Source of the DNA: Gnetum montanum
Taxonomy: Eukaryota; Streptophyta; Gnetopsida; Gnetales; Gnetaceae
NCBI GenBank assembly: GCA_015680685.1
Contig: MNCI01004353.1
Span: 273,498 to 337,497, forward strand
DNA: 64,000 bases
Direction of reading: 5' to 3'
The position numbers and the translations under genes are program-made. How positions within the stretch are numbered: position 1 is the first letter of the stretch; the number at the start of each line of letters is the position of its first letter. The notes beneath the pieces are model-generated. The model saw only the letters and a list, made by a program, of their open reading frames with translations. It ran no database searches and had not been told where the DNA came from. Shown in pieces: positions 22,661-33,714 of the stretch.

Positions 22661-23999
22661 TGACAAAGGGAGAATAATTTGAGGGTAGGAATAAAAGAGT
22701 TGGAGGTACCAAAACATTAGGAACCTAGGAATCTCGTTAGGATAACGCTAGGAAAAGGAATAATGCATCAAAGTGAAGAGGGTATATAGTTAGAAAAAAG
22801 TGGAATGATAAGCATTAAGGCACATTGGAAGGTGCATAAATCGGCTGGTATGGAAAAACAAGTAAAAGGCACAAGAGTTACACAAGTAGGTCCTTCCCAA
22901 GGTAGGCGCATACCCATGATGCCCTTGCATAACCATGCTAGAAGGTGTCCGTAGGCACCTAAGGCATTAAATGCAACTTATACCTATTACACAACATCAC
23001 ACAAACAAAAAATACACCACCATCAGTAGAGAATTATGACTATGTACGTCCAAATAATAAATGAAAACACAGTGAATAGTGAGGTGAGGAATGGAAAGCA
23101 TGGTGGAAAAAGAGAACATAGAATAGAATCCTAATATGAAAGTCATATGAAGCCCCTTGTGTGTTTAGTGGTTAAGGTGACTTAACAAAAACCATCCTGA
23201 ATCTAGACCAAAAACAACCACATCCAGTGACCTTCCATCAACACACCTGACCAATCCATCCTCTTAGGCAACATGGGTGTTCTCATAGATCAACCATCAT
23301 CCCATCAAAAAGAAGAAAAGAGTAATAGAAAGTGCAGAAGGACCTTAGTTAGAGGGAACTTTTAGGCATGGGTACATGTCTTTCTAGTTCCATAACTAGT
23401 GCTTGTAGTCCATACTTCATTATTTCATCTAAGGGGTGTGCTTTGAATTCCCGTCAGTTTTTTTTCTTTTTCTATTATTTTTCTTTGCTTTTTCTTCTTC
23501 TTCTTTGAATGGGAACCACACCATGCAAAGACTTATTTGACGAGTTCAACTTCCTAGTGGTGTTCAGCGGTGGAATGGCAGAAAACTAATGACAACATCC
23601 ATGAGTTCAAAGGAATAAACTAGTACAAGTGTATCAAATTCCCTTGAAGTCACACCCTTTTCAATTCCTTTGAATCCTTCTTTAGGATGGAGGATACCAA
23701 GCCACAGATTCATTATAGTTTGATTAGAGAAAGGGGCTCCATCCTTCCAAAATAAAGGGAAACCATAGAATTAAGCGGATGGATGGATGATGTGGACTCA
23801 CCGTTCACATAGTTAAACATTTATGATAGAAACAACATAGAAACAAATCCCTACCCCAAGTGGTCCAAAGTAAAACTCACTTATTGATCAAGAACATTTA
23901 GGCGTGGTAAACAAAACAAAAATAAAAACAACAAAAAAAATAAAAGAAAGTAAAACAAAAGAAAAGGGAGGATTAATTCGTAGGGGGAGAGGAAGATAG
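22661..23999 (-). other. 3' noncoding region shared with the sister element
   Basis: No gene. The stretch 22870-23530 is homologous to 9540-10100 and, reverse-complemented, to parts of 3400-3850. Shared words include CATCCAGTGAC, CCAATCCATCCTCTT and CTTAGTTAGAGGGAAC. A pyrimidine-rich tract lies at 23456-23510. Confidence 0.55.
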
Positions 24000-26142
24000 C
24001 CCCAATGGACTAGGCATTGGAGGATGATAGGAACTAGCAAAAGGGTCCATGCATTGTGGATACGTGGTATAGGGCATGCTTCCTGGTGGTGTCACACACA
24101 TGGCATAAGGGTTGGGTCAGTATGCTGGTGTGGAAAATGGGGTAGCTTGAAATGTTCCTAGCATCTAACTGAGGTCATGACAACTCGATGGCATGCATGG
24201 ATTCTGTTATCTTAGCATAAAATCGGAATCCACGGTAGTGGTAAAAATAGAAGTAGAGACAACAAGTGACTTTGGTGTATGTACAAAAGGTGGTAGATCC
24301 AACAAAAGGGACATGTTTCTACATTTCCCTTGCACAGGAGTAGTAGATACAGTGGGTGATGTTTGACCTTTACGTTTTTTGGTGTGAATCGTCCTGAAGA
24401 AGGGATGTTTTTGTGGCTATAAAGGGTTTCCATTTGATTGATCGTTCATACACACAGTTGCTACACAAGTAGCCGCTTATGGTTATAAAATATGTTGTGT
24501 TGAATCCTTCGGAATGGGTGATGACATGTGAAGGGGAAAAATTGAGAGCTTGGAAAAAATGATGAAGGATATGTGGCATGTAGTGGTGACAACATGGGAG
24601 ATGGCACGTAGCAATGGTGTTCTGGTGAGTGGTATGTGTGCGGTGAAGAAGAAGAAGATGAATGGAAACTTGTCAATAAAATAAGCTATTGAACGTAGCA
24701 CTCACATGAGTACAGATGGTGAGATGGCTACCAAGTGGGTGATTGTCTCCTCTCCAATTGTGTTGGTTGCCATTATGGTTGAGGTTGACCATAAGGCTAA
24801 GAATGGTTCCTACCTGCATGGTTATAGGATGGACCATAACCACATGGATGGAAAGGTATTCTTCTAGGCTTGTGCTGGCATAAGAACTTCGGATTTAGCA
24901 CAAAAGTCTAATGCTCTTGTAGATGTGACAATATCGGCCATCGACCCTTTGGATGATCATAAAGGTAAAGGTCACATTCCTCATCCGTGTTTGTAATGAA
25001 GCTATCTACCTTGTTGTCAATAGCAGTGTGTTTGTCTTATTGGCCTACCATCTCGCTTGTTTTGTGATTGGTTCCTTTATGTTGAGATTCTTCACCAAGA
25101 CTGTGTTGTGCCACACTCACTTTAGTAGGCTTGGTGTATGATGAAGCATTATCGTGAAGCCATGTAGACATTCTATTCAACCTTGCATGGAATTCATCAA
25201 TCAGTTGTTGTATTGGCAAGGGAGGTTGGGACATCTCCCTGTGGAAAGTTACCTTATCCTGGTCAGTGATCGTTTTTGTTACAAACATTGATTCCTATTG
25301 GTGGTTTTCCAAACTTTGTTGTTTACACAACTCCCCTTCTTCTTTAGCAACCCATTGAATTAGCCTCAAAATCCGATAGCCTTCTAATTCGCATAATTGG
25401 CCCTTAGCATATGTTCCAAGGGTCTCTTGTGTTTGAGTCCGAAGCCCATCTATGATGTGGTGAAGTTGTTCTTCCTGGGAGAAGCCATGGCTTGGACATT
25501 TATGCAATAAAGAGTAATAACGGTCCAGGGCTAAATCCAAGGGCTCATATTCTATTTTTTGCCATTCCTAAATCTATTTTTGTAACTAGGACACTCTAGC
25601 GTAAGTTTGGTACTTGTCGTTGAATAATTTTAACATTGTGGACCAATGCTTAATAGAATTAGGTTTCAACAACTAATACCACATGACAGCTTGATCGACG
25701 AGTGTCCAGAGGAAGAGTTTTAACTTCTACCACATGTTGTCAATGTTTTGTAGGGCACATGCTGGAAGGCTTTCAAATACTGTTGCAGATCGGAATTATA
25801 GCCTTTTCTAAACCTAGGGATATACTCCATTTTAATTTTTTTGATATGACTATCTCATTGATGCTTTTTGGGGATTCTAACAGCCTCCTGAATGTTTGCT
25901 AAGCTTCAAGTTGATAACAAGGGTTTACTTTCTCTATCAAACATCTCCATATATGGACGTTGAGTTGCATGAGTCCGATAACCTTGTAGGTAGTTACAAT
26001 GATGATATGTGCGTTGGGTTCTTTGACGTCTATCATCACATCTAGGATGATCACTCCATTCTATGTAACTATATATAACATTGGTTTGCTAGTGAATAGT
26101 TTCACCACCAGATAAATCACTACTGTCATGTGCACAAGACAT
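24000..26142 (-). pseudogene. Degenerate gag
   Basis: The start ATG at 26142 (MSCAHDSSDLSGGETIH) lies about 100 bp after the primer site. The best-preserved block at 25295-25540 reads LALDRYYSLLHKCPSHGFSQ and GLRTQTQETLGTYAKGQL, then WVAKEEGELCKQQ, matching the gag of the 8024-14972 element near 12600-12850. The region 24200-24900 is the proline-rich C-terminal part. Stops (for example CAC TAG CAA early on) and several frame changes inactivate it. No protease follows, so this copy has lost more than its sister element. Confidence 0.7.
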
Positions 26143-26245
26143 GTTGGAGATATATGTGTGACTTGTTACTCCTTGTTAAGAGATAGAGCATGGAAATGCC
26201 TACAACAAAGTTGTATGATATAACTATCTTAGATAATTAGCACCA

Positions 26246-26263
26246 TCCTCAGCAATGGCACTA
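26246..26263 (-). promoter_or_regulatory. Decayed tRNA-Asp primer-binding site
   Basis: Read on the plus strand, TCCTCAGCAATGGCACTA differs from the intact site TCCCCGGCAATGGCGCCA of the sister element by four C-to-T or G-to-A changes. It sits one base from the LTR terminus at 26265. Confidence 0.75.
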
Positions 26264-26264
26264 A

Positions 26265-26597
26265 TGATGAGCTACAAGGTACCCCTACGCCCAACCATAT
26301 GAATACGAGCACATACACGTGATCAGATCGAACTCTGTGGATGGGCTAATTATGAGTTCTAAGATAGTTATTGTGCTTCGTTGTTCGTTGTCTTCCCACA
26401 TCAGACTAGTAAAAGCATTGTAATGTATGGTTTAGTCCAAAGTCAGGTGTATGCTGTAATGTTTTAACACTACTCCTACTATGGAATGATAATAAAGAGT
26501 TGATTAACTAAGGGTATGAAATAAATCCTATATTAACCTAAGGTGATGAGTATCTAAACCAGATTGTCCATACACACCTTGGGCTAATCACTACTAG
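26265..26597 (-). repeat. 5' LTR of the gag/accessory element, inner fragment
   Basis: This 333-bp piece of the 5' LTR runs from the LTR terminus to the Tat insertion point. The last five bases, ACTAG (26593-26597), are the target duplication repeated at 45310-45314. The rest of the LTR is at 45310-45771. Confidence 0.88.
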
Positions 26598-28053
26598 TGT
26601 AGCGACCGAAAACGTCGGCAGCTGGAAAAAATGCCAAGGGGCCGTTGGTCGTTGGACAGTCTTGACCCCGTCTCCGTAGGAGGGCCGTGTTGGATGGGAC
26701 GGAAACGGGGTGCCCTGAATGGTATGGTCGATCAGACAAGGACTTAGTCGGTGTCTATATAACCTTTTGCAATGTGCAATTTGAAAACGAGATTGGTAGC
26801 ATGAAGTAATATTTAAATGCAAAAGAAACAAGAAACAATGTAAAATGCAATAGTAAACAGGGGATAATGTAGAAATGCAATTAGAAAAGTGCACCGCTTC
26901 GAAGCTATGACCTCACTCTATCAAGATGGATACAATCGGTTGCACAGTGCTGGGAAGTGCAGAGATCCTGAGAGTAACTAAGATGTGTAGAGCAAGAGGG
27001 TTGTGTGTGCTCGAACGTGGACTCCTGTGTTAATAATGCGAAGTTCTACCAAGGTGGTAGAAAAGAACAGAACAAAATGCCAACTAAGAATGCTAACTAT
27101 TTACAATGTCTAAACAAAAAGCTTACAATGTTAGAGAATGCTAGAGAGCCAGAAGTTTCAGAGGGTGAGCCAGAGGATCATGCGAAAAAGGATCGGGGAG
27201 TTGTTTAAGCGTCACTCATTGGGGTACTTATAAGACCAAGGGCTCACGAAAGATGCGGTTTGAACGCCACGTGCCTTGGGCCTATGCTGACCTGTCTATG
27301 CCACACGCGCCTGTATGACCGTTGGACGAGCCTACCACACTTTAATTATGCTGTCAGAGCAGCGGTGCAATTAGGTGAGGTGCATTAATGTTGCATAACT
27401 ACTTGCCACTTTGCTATGCTCTGTAGCATAGCACGTTGGCGTAGCGTAGCATCTTATTACGCGTCTTGCTGCATGTGTAGAAAGCCTTTAAAACATGTAG
27501 GCTATTCATTATATGTGTGCTACACTATGCTATGCTACGTAGCGTAGCGTAGTGTAGCGATTGGCCTTAGTTGAAAAAACATCGCCAATCTGTAAAATTT
27601 TCCTTTTGCACTGCAGAACTCGCGAACTTGCTGATCTTGCCCTTTGAGTTTCCTCTTATCAACTTCCGCAGAATTGCTACACCTCGCTGTGCCATGTAGC
27701 TAAGCGTAGCATAGCAGCAAACATGACCTAATGTTGGCCAAGTTCGCCGCTTTCTGATGGAAGGAGACATTGCTGAAGGACTTGAAGTTGGGCGAGGGGA
27801 CTAGTCGTCCAACTTTTGCTATGTTGTGCTACATTGCGTAGCGTAGCATAGCATTGTGCTTCTACAAAAATTTTCTGAAGTTTGCTACACTACATGGCGT
27901 AGCGTAGCGTAGCAAGGCTTCTTGACTTAGAAAACTTGCTAAAGCAGTTAATCTGAGAATCAGAGCATCCATCTCCTGAAGAATTACCGTAACGCTGCAC
28001 GAATTGCAAAGACCTAGTGAAGCAAGAATGTCTTCAAATTTTGGGGTGTTTCA
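26598..28053 (-). repeat. 3' LTR of the Tat element
   Basis: A 1456-bp LTR, on the minus strand starting TGAAACACCCC and ending GGTCGCTACA. It aligns with 42959-45309 once the solo LTR is removed; differences are mostly transitions. It is peppered with TAGCG/GCTAC words, including GCTATGCTACGTAGCGTAGC at 27529-27548. Confidence 0.9.
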
Positions 28054-28072
28054 TTGATCCCTCTTTGTCGAC
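28054..28072 (-). promoter_or_regulatory. Polypurine tract of the Tat element
   Basis: On the minus strand ACAAAGAGGGATCAA immediately precedes the LTR start TGAAACACC. Its position and purine content fit the plus-strand primer. Confidence 0.65.
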
Positions 28073-29109
28073 ATCTAGAGGATGGGCTCGAGAGACATTG
28101 ATAAAGAAAATGAAACACTACCAAAGACACAACGTTGACGTTCCCGCTCGGTGACCGTCGGGACATCACTTGGCTGTGCTTGAGAGTGAAAGGATGAAGC
28201 AGGGAGGAAGGAGGTTCAGGAGAAAGGTAAAGATGGTGTTTAGCAAATTCCCTCATCAAAGTGCTCATGAGGGACCTGTTCGCGTTTCCATCTCTACCTT
28301 CGTTGGCCTTCGATCCTCTGTAGGACAGGTGTTCCTTTCCCACGATGAGCTGTGATACATCCGAGGGGTTTTAACCTACCTACAGATGCTTCCCATGCAG
28401 CAAGCTATGTTACGCACGTCATGGAACTTGCACCCTGAAGTAGCCAGGCTAGTCAAGGCACTCACTTCGTGACACCGTAGTGTTTACTGCTGTAGTGAGT
28501 TGTACTCTCAATCGTGCCCTGTAAGCACAACAAAGAGCAAGATGCGAAGCGAGGGTAGGAGTCTTGCTTGCTGCAGATGTTGTTGAAGCTCTTGGACACC
28601 CGCACCGGCGCATGGTGTCCAAAGTAGGAAGGCCAGTAGTGGCCTTGGCAGTATCAACGTGGAGGAGCTCTCCTCAAAGGTGCCAGGAGTTTTTGTGAGT
28701 GCGGATGCTCTGGAATCCCTGCCAAAGGCATGCATTCTTAGTTCAGCTATGGGATTAGCTACCACATAGCTAAACGTCAAGCGAGATGATGTGTTGGCAA
28801 GGAGCTAGAGGGTAATAATATTGTGGCTGAGCCACAATACTACTGGAACTCCAGTTGCGGGAACTAGCCAAGGAACTACCATCAAGGTAGTGGGCTGTGG
28901 CGACGATAGGTCCGAAGGGCCAGTGTGATACCATACGACATCTCTGGAGGGTCAGCATGATGCCAAGGGTGGCAGCATCACGTGTGTTCCAGACTGTGTT
29001 CCCATTACGTTGTGAACTACATTCTGGAGCTGCAATGCCCCACCCACACATCAGCACCGTGCATGCTCATTCGATGTGTACTAGGTGTAGATGCATACTA
29101 GGGACATAA
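28073..29109 (-). other. Tail between integrase and 3' LTR, no recognised gene
   Basis: GC content is moderate. Short open frames exist on both strands (for example 28508-28780 minus, 28170-28355 plus) but none resembles a known protein or continues across neighbours. Some Tat elements carry an antisense frame in this position; I see no equivalent here. Confidence 0.45.
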
Positions 29110-29492
29110 CACGAACCCAATTTAAGGTTTTGGTAGACCGTGTGCTGGTTTAAAGTTCCAACGGACCGCTATGTTGGTTTAAGGTCCCAGCAGATCGTAC
29201 ATTCCAGTTTAACGTCATAGCAGATGTGTCGTGCCAGTTTATAGTCATAGCAGACTAGCTATGCCAGTTTTACGTCATAGCGGACAGTTGCTGACAATTT
29301 AATGTCGTAGCGGACGTTGTTTGTTGCTGTTGTTGCCAGTTTATCATCGTAGCAAACGGTGCTCGATGTCGCTAGTTTAACGTCGTTGCGAATGCTACTC
29401 GAGGTTGTTGCCAGTTTAACGTCGTAGCAGATGGTGCTAGGTGTTGTTGCCAATTTAATGTCATAACGGATGTTGCTGAGTGTTGTTGCCAT
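29110..29492 (-). repeat. Tandem array downstream of integrase
   Basis: About eight to ten imperfect units, each built around CCAGTTTAACGTC followed by GTAGCAGAC or GTAGCGGAC on the plus strand, at irregular spacing of about 35-60 bp. On the minus strand it is open for 78 codons in the same frame as integrase and reads as repeats of YDVKLATT. Related arrays are at 33060-33390 and 38345-38615. Confidence 0.7.
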
Positions 29493-29495
29493 ACT

Positions 29496-30570
29496 TCAGA
29501 TGTAGTACAGCTTGAGGTACAAGTGATTCACTGAGTTGGCGAACTCATTGCCATCCATGTCCGCTAGCTTGAAGGCTCCATTCCCGAAGGCTTTAGTGAC
29601 CATGTAAGGGCCTTCCCAGTTAGCTGAGAATTTTCTCACATGCTCGCGGATGGCTTTGAGGATGAGGTCTCCCTTTTGTACTGGCTGTCGATGCAAGTCT
29701 GCATGGTGCTTTTGCTGCTGCTTGCTCTGGTAGTGCTCTATGCGTCTCAACGTCTACGCGCGCTCCTCCTCTACTAAGTCAAGGTCGATGATCCACGACT
29801 CACTGTTCTGGGCTTCACTCATGACATCCGTGAGGATCATTTGGAGTGATGGTACCTGCAACTCAAGAGGCAACATAGCTTCAGATCCGTAAACAAGGCT
29901 GTAAGGAGTCTTACTTATCGTAGTTCTGCATGTCATTCTGTAGGCCCATAAGACGTAGAGGATTTGCTCATGCCACCACTTCTTGCTGCTGTCAAGCATT
30001 CGCCTCAGCAAGTTGATGATCGACTTATTTGTAGCCTCCGCCTGCCCATTCGCTTGTGGGGAGAATGATTGCTTAATGCCTAGGTTGCTGCAGAAGGTTC
30101 AAGTTTCCGTACTACAAAATTGTGGTCCATTATTGATCACAATAGTCATTGGAAGCCCAAACCTAGTCACGATGTTATCTAGGATGAAATGGCAGATTTG
30201 CTGAGACATCGTTTTCCTTAGGAGAATAGCTTCCACCCACTTAATAAAGTACTCAATGGCAGTGATAATGAAGCTATGTCCTGCAGAGGACTTAAGCGTG
30301 ATGGGTCCTGTGAGGTTTAGTCCCCATCATTCGAAAGGCCACGTGATTTGTGTTGGGTGTAGGTCCGTAGGTGAGACGTGTATGAGATTTGCGTATCTCT
30401 GGCACGTGTCACATGTCTTGACTTTTGAGAGGCAGTCACGCTCCATGTGGGGCCAATAGTACCTTAGGCGTCTGATTTTTGCAGCCATAGCCCTGGGTGC
30501 TATGTGTCCGCCACACAGCCCCTTATGCACTTCATTAAATACCTTCTACGCCTGCTCTCCACCCACGCAT
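29496..30570 (-). pseudogene. Integrase of the Tat element
   Basis: Integrase joins element DNA to the genome. The zinc-binding N-terminus reads HKGLCGGHIAPRAM, then CDTCQRYA (30530-30400). The core contains YFIKWVEA (near 30240), VINNGPQF (near 30110, where the second catalytic aspartate of DNG is changed to asparagine) and QANGQAEATNKSI (near 30040), followed by WAYRMTCRTTISKTPYSLVYG. The C-terminal part is at 29496-29750 (KGDLILK, then ANWEGPYMV). Stops between 30327 and 30011, and at 29754, break it. Confidence 0.85.
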
Positions 30571-30758
30571 GCTAGTAATATCCCGTCATAAGAACATCGG
30601 CACAAGGCATCATTTTCCATGAGCGTATATTGTCGGGCGCACTTTCAGACTGCATCTCTTTGAGCAGATGTCAATCCACTTGGGGGTTCACCATGTTGCA
30701 GGTAGGCTTTAATGTTAACGTACCATTCTGGGTATCCGCAGCACTGATAGAGGCCTAC

Positions 30759-31260
30759 CTAAGTGATCGACACAGTGCATTCATCAATCGAGGTTGGAAA
30801 ACTTGCGAACAAGTGTGGTGGAATGTTTAATGCAAGGGTTGCTAAGGCATCTGCCATAGTGTTCTCGTTGAGTGGCACGTGTTGCACATCTGTGGTTGCA
30901 AATTGCTTAAGTAGGTTTTTTGCTAGGTCGCAGTAGGGTTGCAAGTGTGTAGCTCTGCAAGCATAGACCTTGGTGATCTGATTCACAACTAGTTGTGAAT
31001 TGCCACGGATTGCCAAGTGTTGTATGCATAATGTTTGGGTAGCTAAGAGGCCTCTAAGTAGCCCCTCATATTCTACCACGTTGTTGGTGCAGGGGAACGT
31101 AAAATGATAATAAAAAGGGTGCATTTCCCCAGAGGGAAATGTAATGACGACACCTGCACTACCTCCTCGCGCGGTTGACGTGCCGTCGAAGTGTAAAGTA
31201 GCTTCTAGGTGCAAAGGGACGACGTTGATAGTGCAAACGTGTTCCTCCAGGAATTCGAGA
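30759..31260 (-). pseudogene. Second (archaeal-type) RNase H domain
   Basis: It reads LHFDGTSTARGGSAGVVI, then NNVVEYEGLLRGLLATQ, then IRGNSQLVVNQI, and ends with MADALATLAL. The order D, E, D, D with NxAEYE-like and GDSQLV-like motifs is that of the extra RNase H found only in the Tat lineage between the ordinary RNase H and integrase. The block is in one open frame with the end of the first RNase H (30759-31496), which is unusually well kept. Confidence 0.8.
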
Positions 31261-32960
31261 TCTATGGTTGCGTGGTCGTCGACGGGTGAGGTCATAAGTT
31301 GCGTTGCTATGGCTTGACCCTTAGTCGACGATTGTCTTACATAGTGTAGGTCGAACTTCATGGTTATTGCTTTCCATTGGGCTATCCTACTGCTTTCATA
31401 CAGGTTGTTAATGATTGCTCGGAGTATGTTGCTTTTGCAAATGATGTTGACTACACTGCGAAATAGATAGTGCCTCCACTTTTTTAATGCAAACACTAAG
31501 GCAAGGAAATTCCTTTATACTACATTGTATTTCACCTCATGCGCTATTAGTGCATGACTCAGGTAGTACACTGATATCTCAGATCTGTCGTCTCGTTTCT
31601 AACATAGCAATGCTACGATGGATGTGTCGGAGGTGGCAAGGTAGATGAAGAAAGGCTTATCCCTTTGTGGCGGATGCACAGTTGGGAGGTGCGAGAGCTC
31701 TTCCTTCAAGTCATCGAAGGCTTGTTGACACTAAGTTGTCCACTTGAAGTTAACCCCTTTCTTTAGAAGATGTTGCATGGGATGTAACTTGTCGGTCAAC
31801 TTTGCTATGAACCTTCGAATGAACTGTACCCTACCTTGCAAGCCACATAACTCCTTAAGGTTTATGGGAGGTGCTAAGTTCACAATGACCTTGACTTTGT
31901 CAGGGTCCACCCATATTCCAGCCTCCGATACCACAAATCCTAACATGCGTTCGGTTTTCACACCGAAGACACACTTCTTAGGATTAAGGCGTCAGTCGTG
32001 CATTTGGCAACACTTGAGGACTACTCCTAGATCGCATGGATGATCAACTGCCTCCTTGGACTTGACTACTATATCGTCCATGTCGTCATTCAGTATTTCT
32101 AGGATGTGATCATTGAAGATGTAAGTCATGGCTCGCTGGTAGGTTGCTCCAGTGTTCTTGAGCCCAAAAGGCATCATGGTGTAACAGAATGTCCCCCAAG
32201 GGGTCATGAATGTTGTCATTAGCTAATGTTCTGAGTTGATGCAAATTTGGTTGTAGCCAGAAAAGCCATCCATGAAGGATAGTAGAGCATGACCAACCGT
32301 GGTGTCGATGAGTTGATCAATGCTTGGAAGTGGGAAGTCGTCTTTGATCGTTGCCTTGTTCAGATCCCAGAAGTCTATGTAGATTCATATTTCTCTCGTT
32401 TTCTTGGAAACTACGACGATGTTGGACACCCATTCTGAATAATCAACCACGCGGATGAAACCAACTTGGTATAGCTTGGTGATTTCATCCCTTACAGCTA
32501 GTGCAATTTCTGGTTTGACTTTTCGAGCCTTCTACTTGACTACCTTCATGCGCGGGTTTAAGACGATGTTGTGCTATATAAGCCACGGGTCTAAACCTAG
32601 CATGTCACTGTACGACCATGCGAAGACTTTGATATTGTCTTGCAGAATTTTGGCTACGTTTTTGTGCGTCTATGCATGTAGAAGGGAGCTAAGCTTTAGA
32701 ATTTTCACTTCCCCCTTGGATGTGGTCACAGGCGTCTCGAGGAGAGGGTCCTCAATTACATCCCTGGCCTCCAACTCTAGGGTTCAGACTAGATGCTCGG
32801 ACCAGTCTAGGGATGCTTCTAAAGACATTATGGTGCTAGCTATGGTTGACCCCCAGTCGATCAGGTATAGGTTCAATTGTCTCACGAGCTTGTCATGTGG
32901 ACCTGCTAGGGCTAAAGACGTGGAGAGATCACGATGAACTTCCATTTTTTGCTTAACCTG
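31261..32960 (-). pseudogene. Reverse transcriptase and RNase H of the Tat element
   Basis: RT starts near 32640 with FAWSYSDMLGLDP, then KPEIALAVRDEITKLYQVGF and SEWVSNIVVVSKK, and continues with SFMDGFSGYNQI near 32270 and FGLKNTGATYQRAM at 32130-32170. The active site reads DMDD (about 32073-32084) in place of the expected YxDD. The connection domain has GFVVSEAGIWVDPDKVKVI at 31880-31940. The first RNase H follows (FIYLATSDTSIVALL near 31640, YYLSHAL near 31560, FALKKWRHYL at 31490). At least six stops are present, several of them TAG/TGA at expected CAG/CGA codons. Confidence 0.85.
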
Positions 32961-33059
32961 TCAAAATGAGGTGAAAGCCTGGTTAAGAGGCACCTATTGG
33001 CAGCAATCATGTACAATGAAAATTTGTAAAGTAATGATGAGATGTATGATGTAGAGATT

Positions 33060-33390
33060 AAAACTTTTGCCAATTTAAGGTCATGGCAGACCATTATGGT
33101 ATGGAGATGCAAAGCTGCTAAATTAGGAAATGTAAAACTATCAACATGAGAACGTGAAACTACTAAGGAGAAAATGTCAAACTACCAATGCGAAAACATG
33201 AGATTGCTAGTTTAGTGTCATTGCGGACTGCAAATGTACAACAGATCGAAAAATGCTAGTTTAGAGTCTTTTTGGACAGTGAAAATTGCAACTGCACTAG
33301 GGTTGCTAGTTTAAGGTCTTTTCGGACCAGTAAAAGTGTAACTATACTACGATTTCTAGTTTAAGGTCTTTTCGAATCGTGATAATCGAA
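33060..33390. repeat. GCTAGTTT-type tandem array 2
   Basis: Units such as GCTAGTTTAAGGTC followed by TTTTCGGACCAG, and GCTAGTTTAGTGTCATTGC followed by GGACTGC, recur four to six times. The array lies between the RT start and the promoter of the antisense gene. Confidence 0.65.
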
Positions 33391-33517
33391 AATATATTTT
33401 CTCATTTTTTTTTTGGAAAGCAAGTCATTAGCTTGAAGCGTGTCAAGGTTTTAATGCTAACAGTGCTATGATGTCGTGGCGAGCATGCTACATTGTATGA
33501 CACACTCCGCATTAAAT

Positions 33518-33600
33518 GGAGAGAGAGAGAGTGACAAGTTTCCCCTTTTACCATTACAATTATAAATAGGGATTAAACCCTGGTAAGCTTGCCATTCTCA
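33518..33600 (+). promoter_or_regulatory. Promoter of the antisense gene
   Basis: A GAGAGAGAGAG tract at about 33519-33531 is followed by a TATA box TATAAATAGG at 33561-33570. About 30 bases downstream lies TCTCACTG, a plausible initiator. The first ATG of the gene is at 33715, giving a leader of about 115 bases. This is a textbook plant core promoter layout and is on the strand opposite to the host element's gag-pol. Confidence 0.65.
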
Positions 33601-33714
33601 CTGTAAAAGCGCAGAGCCCATATTCGGAGCGCAAGGCGATTTCAGAGCGATTGTGCTAACGACGAGCAAGGCGATTTTCTACGCAACGACGAGGAATAGA
33701 AATCTGCGAGCAGG

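Noticed and set aside
31744-32937. Plus-strand open frames across the RT region (31744-32043, 32455-32937)
   Set aside because: They are shadows of the minus-strand RT and RNase H, whose motifs are clear. They have no splice sites or domains of their own, unlike the gene at 33715-38173.
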